From Streptomyces sp. T39 (GTDB taxonomy: Bacteria > Actinomycetota > Actinomycetes > Streptomycetales > Streptomycetaceae), in the NCBI RefSeq assembly GCF_008042045.1, contig NZ_RDBP01000037.1, forward strand, positions 1,022,005 through 1,054,337: 32,333 nt of DNA, given 5' to 3'. Positions 23,655 to 30,392 of this stretch are shown piece after piece. Position 1 is the stretch's first letter, and every line of letters starts with the position of its first letter. Below the pieces are notes generated by a model that worked only from the letters and a program-made list of their open reading frames with translations, ran no database searches and was not told the DNA's origin. The position numbers and the translations under genes were made by a program.

Positions 23655-23689
23655 CGCCCGGCGACCCCGCACGGCGGGGTCGCCGGGCG
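23655..23689 (+). terminator. Terminator of the sbcDC operon
   Basis: CGCCCGGCGACCCCGC (23655-23670) pairs perfectly with GCGGGGTCGCCGGGCG (23674-23689) around a 3-nt loop, a 16-bp stem 26 nt after the sbcC stop. Confidence 0.85.
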
Positions 23690-24118
23690 CCGTGCCGCCC
23701 CGAGTGCCCGGACTGGGCCCGTTCTGGCGGGGATGTTGTCGTCGTTCACGTAGAGGCCGACGAGCGGTGAGACGTCGGCGAGCGCATGGCGCAGCACGGC
23801 TGCCATGCCCGTCTCGGACAGGCCGCGGCCCCGGTCCCGGGCAGTTCGCCCACGGCGGCCCGCCGGGGTTCGCCGGTACGTCCGCGCTGCCCGGCGGCAC
23901 GCGCCCGACGTCGTGCGGACGCGACCCGCCCACGACCGCCCCCGGCACGCGGCAACCGGTCGCGCAGGGACGCTGCCCGCAGCGGCCCGGAGTCGACCTG
24001 TGCCGGCACGTGCCCGGTGTCGGCCCGCGCCCGGAGCCCTGGGGTCGCCACGCGGCCTCCCACCCCACGACCGCCCCACGCACGCGCGCCCTGCCGCCGG
24101 CCGGGGCCCGCGTTGCGC
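23690..24118. other. 429-bp region without a convincing gene; possible gene remnant
   Basis: Between the sbcC terminator and the AsnC gene no frame has a good start and family match. On the minus strand, one frame around 23735-23820 reads a non-random-looking fragment (GMAAVLRHALADVSPLVGL followed by YVNDDNIPA) embedded in Arg/Gly/Pro-rich sequence without an obvious start. This may be the decayed end of a former gene. No repeats or insertion-sequence ends were seen. Confidence 0.35.
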
Positions 24119-24565
24119 TCAGCGGCTGATCGGGCGGCTCGGCAGCGGGGAGGAGTACACCACGCTGGTCGTCACCGACCCCAGCCCGCCGATCTTGCCG
24201 GAGACCTCCTCCAGGTGGCGCATCGAGCGGGCGGTGACCTTCAGGACGAAGCAGTCGTCGCCCGTCACATGGTGCGCCTCCACGATCTCGGGCGTGGTGT
24301 CCAGCAGGTCGTGGAACGGTTTGTAGTTGCCGGTCGGGTACCGCAGCCGCACCAGGGCCATGATCGGCAGCCCGAGCCGCTCGGGGTCGACCACGGCCGT
24401 GTAGCCCTTGATCACACCGGTCTCCTCCAGCCTGCGCACGCGTTCGGTGACGGCGCTCGGCGACATCGAGACCGCCTTGGCGAGTTCGGTGAAACTCGCC
24501 CTGCCCTGGGCCTGCAGGGCACCCAGAATGCGCCAGTCCGTGGCGTCCGGTGAATATCCGCTCAT
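24119..24565 (-). CDS. Lrp/AsnC-family transcriptional regulator (divergent from rhodanese)
   Basis: A 148-residue regulator. The N-terminal winged helix-turn-helix is DATDWRILGALQAQGRASFTELAKAVSMSPSAVTERVRRLEETGVIKGYTAVV (about 6-58). The C-terminal RAM/ligand domain (about 65-140) contains VTGDDCFVLKVTARSMRHLEEV, with the Gly-Asp-Asp-Cys/Tyr motif of the effector pocket. Such proteins bind amino acids and form octamers. The start MSGYSPD at 24565 is preferred over an upstream codon at 24601, whose extra residues are unlike the family. It is divergent from the rhodanese gene, with a 10-bp-arm dyad midway, so control of that gene and of itself is likely. Confidence 0.92.
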   Translation of the reverse strand: MSGYSPDATDWRILGALQAQGRASFTELAKAVSMSPSAVTERVRRLEETGVIKGYTAVVDPERLGLPIMALVRLRYPTGNYKPFHDLLDTTPEIVEAHHVTGDDCFVLKVTARSMRHLEEVSGKIGGLGSVTTSVVYSSPLPSRPISR

Positions 24566-24585
24566 AAGAGAGGAATAGCAGGGGA

Positions 24586-24617
24586 TTCCCCGGCCGATCA
24601 AGGCTCAGGCCGGGGAA
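24586..24617. promoter_or_regulatory. 32-bp dyad, candidate AsnC operator
   Basis: TTCCCCGGCC (24586-24595) and GGCCGGGGAA (24608-24617) form a perfect 10-bp inverted repeat with a 12-nt spacer in the 94-bp divergent gap. The centre (24601/24602) lies 36 bp from the AsnC start, and the right arm lies just upstream of the rhodanese -35 TTCACC (24624-24629), a suitable position for a regulator of both genes. Confidence 0.6.
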
Positions 24618-24659
24618 AGTCTCTTCACCGGCCGGGCAGGCGGTCGTAGATTTCCGACC

Positions 24660-25142
24660 ATGAACAGCACGCAGCGCACCGCCGCCCACCCCGTCCTGCG
24701 CGTCCCGCCCGCTTCCCCGGCCGCCGCGGCCGCCTACTTCGGGGCGAGCCTCGCCTTCCACGCCGACGTCTCCGACGTGGCCGCCGCCCTCTCCTCGGGG
24801 GACGACCCCGGCTTCGTCGTGCTCGACTCCCGCTCGACGGAGTCCTGGGACCAGGGGCACGTCCCCGGCGCGGTCCACCTGCCGACGGCGCTCATCCCCG
24901 AGCAGGCCGAGCAGCTGCTCGACCGCTCGGTGCCGGTCGTCACCTACTGCTGGGGCCCGGGCTGCAACGGGGCGACCCGCGCCGCCCTCGCCCTCGCCGA
25001 ACTCGGCTTCCAGGTCAAGGAGATGCTCGGCGGCTTCGAGTACTGGGCGCGCGAGGGCTTCGCCTACGAGACCTGGGAGGGCCCCCGGAGCCGCGAGGCC
25101 GACCCGCTGACCGCCCCCGTCGACGGGGACTGCGGCTGCTGA
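24660..25142 (+). CDS. Rhodanese-like domain protein (sulfurtransferase)
   Basis: A 160-residue protein with one rhodanese domain at about residues 38-142: FVVLDSRSTESWDQGHVPGAVHLPTA (CH2A motif) and the active-site loop TYCWGPGCNGATRAA. The loop has two cysteines, Cys101 (first in YCW, the usual persulfide position) and Cys106. The C-terminus ends GDCGC, so more cysteines are at hand. It may transfer sulfane sulfur or sense reactive sulfur; the partner is unknown. -10 TAGATT (24647-24652) with -35 TTCACC 17 nt upstream ends 7 nt before the ATG, so it is probably leaderless. The divergent AsnC gene probably controls it. Confidence 0.9.
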   Translation: MNSTQRTAAHPVLRVPPASPAAAAAYFGASLAFHADVSDVAAALSSGDDPGFVVLDSRSTESWDQGHVPGAVHLPTALIPEQAEQLLDRSVPVVTYCWGPGCNGATRAALALAELGFQVKEMLGGFEYWAREGFAYETWEGPRSREADPLTAPVDGDCGC

Positions 25143-25170
25143 CCCCCGGCGGCGGCCCGGCCCGGCGGCC

Positions 25171-25222
25171 GGCTCCCCGCGGTGCGGCCCTCCGGCGCCG
25201 GACGGCCGTACCGCGGGGAGCC
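25171..25222. terminator. Bidirectional terminator, 19-bp stem
   Basis: GGCTCCCCGCGGT (25171-25183) pairs with ACCGCGGGGAGCC (25210-25222), extended by one G-U and five more pairs (25184-25189 with 25204-25209). The loop itself contains the palindrome TCCGGCGCCGGA. It fills the gap between the convergent rhodanese and DUF885 genes. Confidence 0.85.
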
Positions 25223-25227
25223 CGGTG

Positions 25228-26907
25228 TCACAGCCGGGACAGCTCCTCGACCAGGTCGTCCAGACCGAGCGGCCCCTGCGACAGCGCCGCCATGTGCCAG
25301 GCCTTGGCGTCGAAGGAGTCGCCATGGGCCCGGCGGGCGTTCTCCCGGCCCAGCAGCCAGGCCCGTTCGCCCAGCTTGTAGCCGATCGCCTGGGCGGGCA
25401 TCGACAGGTAGCGGGTCAGCTCGCTCTCCACGAAGTCCGCGGGGCGGCCGCTGTGGCTGCCGAAGAACTCCTGCGCCAGCTCCGGAGTCCACCGCTCCCC
25501 GGGACGGAACGGCGAGTCCGCCGGGATCTCCAGCTCCAGGTGCATGCCGATGTCGATGATCACGCGGCAGGCGCGCATCATCTGCGCGTCCAGGTAGCCG
25601 AGTCTGCGCTCCGGGTCGGGCAGGAAGCCGAGTTCGTCCATCAGCCGCTCGGCGTACAGGGCCCAGCCCTCGCTGTTGGCGCTCACCGTGCCGACGGTGG
25701 CCTGGTAGCGGGAGAGCCGGTCGGCGACGTGCACCCACTGCGCGAGCTGGAGGTGATGGCCGGGCACGCCCTCGTGGTACCAGGTCGACACCAGGTCGTA
25801 CACCGGGAAGCGGGTCTCGCCCATCGTCGGCAGCCAGGTCCGCCCGGGACGCGAGAAGTCCTCCGAGGGGCTGGTGTAGTACGGGGCGGCCGCGCCGCCC
25901 GGCGGGGCGATGCAGGACTCCACCCGGCGCACCCGCTCGGCGAGTTCGAAGTGGGTGCCGTCCAGCGCGTCCATCGCCTCGTCCATCAGCTTCTGGAGCC
26001 AGGCGCGCACCTCGTCGACGCCCTCGATGTGCGTCCCGTGCACATCGAGATGGGCCAGCGCCTCCCACGGGCCTGCGCCCGGCAGGATCCTGTCGGCCTC
26101 CCTGCGCATCTCGGCCAGCAGCCGGTGGTACTCGGACCAGCCGTAGGCGTACGCCTCGTCCAGGTCCAGGTCCGTGCCGTTGAAGAAGCGCGACCAGCGG
26201 GCGTAGCGTTCCCGGCCCACGGTGTCCGGCGCACCCTCGATCGCGGGCGCGTACACGTCGCGCACCCAGTCGCGCAGCGCGGCCAGCGCCTGCGTCGCGG
26301 TGCGCGCCGCCACGTCCAGTTCGACCCGCAGCGACGAGGGCCCGTCGGACACGAACTCCTCGAACCAGCTCTGCCGGCCGCCGACCCACTCCGTCATCTG
26401 TCCGATGAACGTCGCCGTCGCCCGGGGACCGCCGTACAGCTTCCGTTCGAGGCCCAGGGCGAGCGAGGCCCGGTACCCCTCCAGCGCCTGCGGCACCGCC
26501 CGCAGCCGCTCGGCGACGGCCGACCACTCCTCTGCCGTTCCGGTCGGCATCAGGGTGAACACCTGGCGGACCGAGTGCGCCGGCGAGCGCAGATTGCTCA
26601 CCGTCCGCAGCCCCTCGTCCGCCTCGCGGACGGCGAGCTGGGCGGTGAGCCGCTCGCGCAGGAGCCGGGCGCAGCGGCGCTCGGCGTCCGTCTCGGAGCC
26701 CGGGCGCGTCTCGGCCTCGCCGAGCAGGGCGAGGGTCCTGCGGGCGAGGGCGGCGAACTCCTCCTGACCGGCGGGCGAGTAGTCGGGGAGCAGCCGGTTG
26801 CTCTCCTTGACCCCCAGGTACGTCCCGGTGATCGGGTCGAGTTCGACGAGTGCGTCGACGTAGGCGTCGGCGACCTGGCGCGGCAGTGCGCTGCTGGAAG
26901 CTGGCAT
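25228..26907 (-). CDS. DUF885 family protein (putative metallo-hydrolase/peptidase)
   Basis: A 559-residue mostly helical protein of the DUF885 family, widespread in actinobacteria and often annotated as a carboxypeptidase-like protein. The zinc-site-like motif is WYHEGVPGHHLQLAQ (His378, Glu379, His384, His385), with a later acidic segment NSEGWALYAERLMDELG giving the probable third ligand, as in gluzincin peptidases. No signal peptide is seen, so it is probably cytoplasmic. The start MPASSSALPRQVAD at 26907 is chosen because the next in-frame upstream codons add a non-conserved leader and lack a good ribosome binding site. It lies 38 nt after an AsnC gene on the same strand and may be co-transcribed with it. 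Function beyond hydrolase-like is unproven. Confidence 0.88.
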   Translation of the reverse strand: MPASSSALPRQVADAYVDALVELDPITGTYLGVKESNRLLPDYSPAGQEEFAALARRTLALLGEAETRPGSETDAERRCARLLRERLTAQLAVREADEGLRTVSNLRSPAHSVRQVFTLMPTGTAEEWSAVAERLRAVPQALEGYRASLALGLERKLYGGPRATATFIGQMTEWVGGRQSWFEEFVSDGPSSLRVELDVAARTATQALAALRDWVRDVYAPAIEGAPDTVGRERYARWSRFFNGTDLDLDEAYAYGWSEYHRLLAEMRREADRILPGAGPWEALAHLDVHGTHIEGVDEVRAWLQKLMDEAMDALDGTHFELAERVRRVESCIAPPGGAAAPYYTSPSEDFSRPGRTWLPTMGETRFPVYDLVSTWYHEGVPGHHLQLAQWVHVADRLSRYQATVGTVSANSEGWALYAERLMDELGFLPDPERRLGYLDAQMMRACRVIIDIGMHLELEIPADSPFRPGERWTPELAQEFFGSHSGRPADFVESELTRYLSMPAQAIGYKLGERAWLLGRENARRAHGDSFDAKAWHMAALSQGPLGLDDLVEELSRL

Positions 26908-26945
26908 GCGCTCATCCTGGTACGCGAAGGGCCCCCGCGTCATCA

Positions 26946-27446
26946 TCATCCGCCGTCGGACACCTGACGGCCGGTGGCCGGCGGCAGCAGCGGGCCGCAC
27001 TCCCACTGCTGGAAGATCAGCCGGGTCTCCACGCGGGCGACCTCCCGCTGCGAGGTGAACTCGTCCAGCACCAGGCGCTGGAGATCCGCCATGTCGGTCA
27101 CCGCGACGTGCACCAGGTAGTCGTCGGGGCCGGTGAGATGGAACAGCGCGAGCGACTCGGGCAGGGCCCTGATGCGTTCGACGAAGGGGCCGATCAGCTC
27201 GCGCCGGTGCGGGCGCACCTGCACCATCAGCAGCGCCTGGAGGCCGCGGCCGAGCCGGGCGGGGTCGAGGGCGAGCCGGTGACCGGTGATCACCCCGGAC
27301 CGCCGCAGCCGTGTGACGCGGTCCAGGCAGGTGGACGGCGCCACGCCGACCTCGGCCGCCAGCTCGCGGTACGTCGTCCGGGCGTCGTTCTGCAGGAGGC
27401 GGAGGATGTGCAGATCCACCGGATCCAGTGCGACGGATTCGGTCAT
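26946..27446 (-). CDS. Lrp/AsnC-family transcriptional regulator (divergent from trans-sulfuration enzyme)
   Basis: A 166-residue regulator. HTH: LDPVDLHILRLLQNDARTTYRELAAEVGVAPSTCLDRVTRLRRSGVITGHRLAL (7-60). RAM domain: about 68-150, including LTGPDDYLVHVAVTDMADLQRLV with the effector-binding Gly-Pro-Asp-Asp-Tyr motif. It resembles BkdR/Lrp-type proteins more than its neighbour at 24119. Minus-strand TACGTT (27453-27458) ends 6 nt before the ATG, predicting a leaderless transcript. The DUF885 gene follows 38 nt downstream; the divergent PLP enzyme starts 60 nt away. Both are likely targets, presumably responding to an amino acid. Confidence 0.93.
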   Translation of the reverse strand: MTESVALDPVDLHILRLLQNDARTTYRELAAEVGVAPSTCLDRVTRLRRSGVITGHRLALDPARLGRGLQALLMVQVRPHRRELIGPFVERIRALPESLALFHLTGPDDYLVHVAVTDMADLQRLVLDEFTSQREVARVETRLIFQQWECGPLLPPATGRQVSDGG

Positions 27447-27505
27447 GGGCCGAACGTAGCACGGAGATGCCCCGCTACCTCCCGGTAGATGTTCACAGTG
27501 CCGCC

Positions 27506-28705
27506 ATGGAGAACGCAGCCTCGGCCGTGCCCGTATCCAGGGCGCTGGCCACCGACGCCGTGCACGCAGGACGCGAGGACCTCGCGGAACTGGGCCTGCA
27601 CGCCCCGCCGCTCGACTTTTCCACCACCTACCCCTCGTACGACGCCGCCGAAGAGGCCGCGCGCATCGACGCGTTCGCGCAGACGGGCGCGCGGCTGGAG
27701 GGTCCGCCGGTGTACGCCCGGCTGGACAACCCGACGACCGCCCGCTTCGAGACCGCCCTCGCCACCCTGGAGGGCACCGAGGCGGCCGTGGCCTTCGCCA
27801 GCGGTATGGCGGCCCTGACCGCCGTCCTGCTGGCGCGGGCGAGCGCCGGTCTGCGGCATGTCGTGGCCGTCCGGCCGTTGTACGGCTGCAGCGACCATCT
27901 GCTGAACGCGGGGCTGCTCGGCACCGAGGTCACCTGGACCGATCCCGCGGGGATCGCCGACGCGCTGCGTCCCGACACCGGTCTCGTCATGGTGGAGACG
28001 CCGGCCAACCCCACGCTGGCCGAGGTGGACCTGCGGGCCGTGCGCCACGCCTGCGGCTCCGTGCCGCTCCTGGTCGACAACACCTTCGCGACGCCCGTGC
28101 TCCAGCGGCCCGCCGAGCACGGCGCCCGGCTGGTGCTGCACAGCGCCACCAAGTACCTCGGCGGCCACGGCGACGTGATGGGCGGCGTGGTGGCCTGCGA
28201 CGAGGAGTTCGCGCGCACCCTGCGCCAGGTGCGCTTCGCGACCGGTGGGGTGCTCCACCCGCTGGCCGGCTATCTGCTGCTGCGCGGCCTCTCCACGCTC
28301 CCGGTCCGGGTCAGGGCGGCGTCGACGACCGCCGCGGACCTGGTGCGCCGGCTGGCCGCCGATCCGCGGATCGCCCGGGTGCACTACCCGTCGATCGGCG
28401 GCGCGATGATCGCCTTCGAGACGTACGGCGACCCGCACGCGGTGATCGCCGGGGTCCGGCTGATCACCCCCGCGGTCAGCCTCGGCAGCGTCGATTCGCT
28501 GATCCAGCACCCGGCGTCCATCAGCCACCGCATCGTGGCGGAGGGGGACCGCCGTTCGGCAGGGGTGAGCGACCGGCTGCTGCGGATGTCCGTGGGTCTG
28601 GAGGACGTCGAGGACCTGTGGCGGGATCTGACCCAGGCCCTCGGCGGTGGACCGCGCCGCGCGGCGGCAGCGCCGGTGTCCGCGGCGCTCACCGGAGCGC
28701 CCTGA
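27506..28705 (+). CDS. Trans-sulfuration PLP enzyme (cystathionine/methionine gamma-lyase family)
   Basis: A 399-residue PLP-dependent enzyme of the Cys/Met metabolism family. Seen: YARLDNPTT (PLP-phosphate-binding Tyr70 and Arg72), FASGMAAL (99-104), the PLYGCSDHLL ring-stacking Tyr126, DNTFATPVLQ (Asp191) and the Schiff-base Lys216 in HSATKYLGGHGDVMGG. The C-terminal small domain ends RMSVGLEDVEDLWRDL, as usual. The linker after VHYPS is about 15-20 residues shorter than in typical gamma-lyases. Whether it makes or breaks cystathionine, methionine or homocysteine cannot be told; divergence from an AsnC regulator and a nearby rhodanese favour catabolism. There is no clear ribosome binding site; the ATG at 27506 gives the usual family N-terminus. 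Confidence 0.9.
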   Translation: MENAASAVPVSRALATDAVHAGREDLAELGLHAPPLDFSTTYPSYDAAEEAARIDAFAQTGARLEGPPVYARLDNPTTARFETALATLEGTEAAVAFASGMAALTAVLLARASAGLRHVVAVRPLYGCSDHLLNAGLLGTEVTWTDPAGIADALRPDTGLVMVETPANPTLAEVDLRAVRHACGSVPLLVDNTFATPVLQRPAEHGARLVLHSATKYLGGHGDVMGGVVACDEEFARTLRQVRFATGGVLHPLAGYLLLRGLSTLPVRVRAASTTAADLVRRLAADPRIARVHYPSIGGAMIAFETYGDPHAVIAGVRLITPAVSLGSVDSLIQHPASISHRIVAEGDRRSAGVSDRLLRMSVGLEDVEDLWRDLTQALGGGPRRAAAAPVSAALTGAP

Positions 28706-28749
28706 CGGGGGTGCGCCGCCCCCGGGCGGGAGGACCCCGACGCGGCTGC

Positions 28750-28791
28750 GCCGTCCCCGGGCCCGGCGACGGCTCCGGGCCCGGGGACGGC
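28750..28791. terminator. Bidirectional terminator, 17-bp perfect stem
   Basis: GCCGTCCCCGGGCCCGG (28750-28766) pairs exactly with CCGGGCCCGGGGACGGC (28775-28791) around an 8-nt loop, between the convergent PLP enzyme and acetyltransferase genes. Confidence 0.85.
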
Positions 28792-28798
28792 GTCGCGC

Positions 28799-30172
28799 TC
28801 AGCGCTCGGCCTGCTCGAAGCGGGGGGCCGGGCGGCGCAGCTGTGCCGTGTCGAGGCGGGCCGTGACCACCAGCGTCCCCTCCTCGATCTGGTAGTCCAG
28901 CGGCAGGCCGAGCCCGCGCATCGCCGCCACCATGCCCGTGTTGGACGACTGGGTGACGGCGTAGACGCTGTCGCAGCCGGCCTCCCGGGCCATGGCGACC
29001 AGACGGCGCAGCAGCTCCGAACCGATGCCGCGGCGCTGCCAGTCGTCCTCGACCAGCAGGGCGACCTCGGTCTCGTCGCCGTCCCAGAGCAGGTGGCCCA
29101 GCGCGACCAGGCGGCCCGAGGCGGTCTGCACGGCGAGGGTGCGGCCGTAGCGCGGGCTGAGCAGGTGGTTCAGATAGCGGTCCGCGTCGCCGACGGGCCC
29201 GTGGTAGCGCAGGGACAGAGTCCGGTCGGAGCAGCGCTCGTGCATGGCGACCGCCTGCGCGACGTCGCCCTGGTCGGCACGGCGGACGGTGATCTCGTTG
29301 CCCTCGGGGAGGGTGAGGACGTCCTGGCTGCGGGGCACGCGCGGTCCGAGCCGGGCGTCCAGCTCCACCAGCGCCCGGGCGCGGGCGAACTCGGTGGGGG
29401 TGAACGGCAGATACGGCCGCTCGACCGTGATCGTGCCGCCGTTCGGGTCGCGCAGCCGCATCAGGGTCTCCTCCAGCACGCCTTCGACGGGGGGAACCGG
29501 GCCCGTGGGGCGGCCGCCGAGTGTCTGCGCCGGGCGCGAGCGGATCGTGCAGCGGCCGAGCAGCTGCCGCAGCGCCAGCGGGAGTTCGGCGGCGTCGAGG
29601 GCGGTGCGGGTGGCGAGGCCCAGCACCCGGGTCGGGGTGTCGACCAGGTCGTGGGTGTCGGCGCGCTCGGTCCAGGTGCTGGTGCCGCCGGCGGCGGCGA
29701 CCTCGCGGGTGAGCCGCTGCGCGTCGAGGTCCGCGGGGGCGCGCAGCAGGAACTCGTCGACCGTGCCGTCGCCGAGGGGGTGCGTCTGGAGCGTCAGGAT
29801 GTCCACGTCGAGGGCCGCCAGGGCCGAGCACAGCGCGGCCAGGCTGCCCGGGGCGTCCTGGACGGTGGTGCGCATCCGCCACAGCACCGTCTCACGCGGC
29901 GTGCCGTCCCCGGCGCCGCCCGGCTCGGCCCCGGCCGGTTCCGGGGGAGGGGCATGGCTGTGGCGCCGTGCCCACCATGTGTGGAATGCGGCCGTGGCGA
30001 CCAGGGTCACGGCGGCGGCGACGAGCACGACCGGACCGTCGGGGCCGTGCACGACCAGTTTGGCGACGGCGTCGGCCACCACCACGGCCGTGAACATGGC
30101 GGCCAGTTCGACGAGGTCGCGCCGCCAGTGGTGCGGGCGGCGGACACTCTTCGCAGAAGTCACATCAGTCAT
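28799..30172 (-). CDS. Membrane-anchored ACT-GNAT protein acetyltransferase-like protein
   Basis: A 457-residue three-part protein: two N-terminal membrane helices (about 21-42 and 48-67), a Pro/Gly-rich linker, an ACT domain (about 98-165: MRTTVQDAPGSLAALCSALAALDVDILTLQTH), a middle region, and a C-terminal GNAT domain (about 293-430) with the acetyl-CoA loop QRRGIGS (379-385) and a core strand TEVALLVEDDWQ. ACT-GNAT proteins of actinomycetes (for example the amino-acid-responsive enzyme of Micromonospora that acetylates acetyl-CoA synthetase) are known; amino-acid binding to ACT controls acetylation. The membrane anchor here is less usual and would put sensing at the inner face of the membrane. 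GAGG is about 4 nt before the ATG. Substrate unknown. Confidence 0.87.
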   Translation of the reverse strand: MTDVTSAKSVRRPHHWRRDLVELAAMFTAVVVADAVAKLVVHGPDGPVVLVAAAVTLVATAAFHTWWARRHSHAPPPEPAGAEPGGAGDGTPRETVLWRMRTTVQDAPGSLAALCSALAALDVDILTLQTHPLGDGTVDEFLLRAPADLDAQRLTREVAAAGGTSTWTERADTHDLVDTPTRVLGLATRTALDAAELPLALRQLLGRCTIRSRPAQTLGGRPTGPVPPVEGVLEETLMRLRDPNGGTITVERPYLPFTPTEFARARALVELDARLGPRVPRSQDVLTLPEGNEITVRRADQGDVAQAVAMHERCSDRTLSLRYHGPVGDADRYLNHLLSPRYGRTLAVQTASGRLVALGHLLWDGDETEVALLVEDDWQRRGIGSELLRRLVAMAREAGCDSVYAVTQSSNTGMVAAMRGLGLPLDYQIEEGTLVVTARLDTAQLRRPAPRFEQAER

Positions 30173-30239
30173 GCCCTCACTGTGACCGAAGGGTGTTGCG
30201 TGATCGCGAACGCTTTGTGACTGATGGGTTAAGTGCGCA

Positions 30240-30265
30240 TCAGAACCGATATCGGCTGGTTCTGA
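30240..30265. promoter_or_regulatory. Inverted repeat upstream of ACT-GNAT gene
   Basis: TCAGAACC (30240-30247) and GGTTCTGA (30258-30265) form an 8-bp inverted repeat; within it, CCGATATCGG (30246-30255) is a separate 10-bp palindrome. On the plus strand it is followed by CCGTTTTT, but no plus-strand gene precedes it. It is therefore more likely an operator of the ACT-GNAT gene (68 bp upstream of its start) than a terminator. Confidence 0.4.
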
Positions 30266-30319
30266 CCGTTTTTGGCGTGGAGTGTTCGGCTGCCGGGCGG
30301 CGGACCGGTCACCTCGAAC

Positions 30320-30339
30320 CGCGGCCGTGCACGGCCGCG
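30320..30339 (-). terminator. 20-bp palindrome downstream of phoD
   Basis: CGCGGCCGTGCACGGCCGCG is a perfect 20-bp palindrome, able to form an 8-bp stem with a TGCA loop, about 54 nt after the phoD stop on the minus strand. It is a probable terminator. Confidence 0.5.
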
Positions 30340-30392
30340 CGCGGCCGGCCGGGGGCCTGCCGGCCAGGTCGTGCGCCGCCCGCCCCGGGGGC

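Noticed and set aside
25225..26967. 580-codon plus-strand frame opposite the DUF885 gene
   Set aside because: Shadow frame; no recognisable domain and codon bias fits the minus-strand DUF885 protein.
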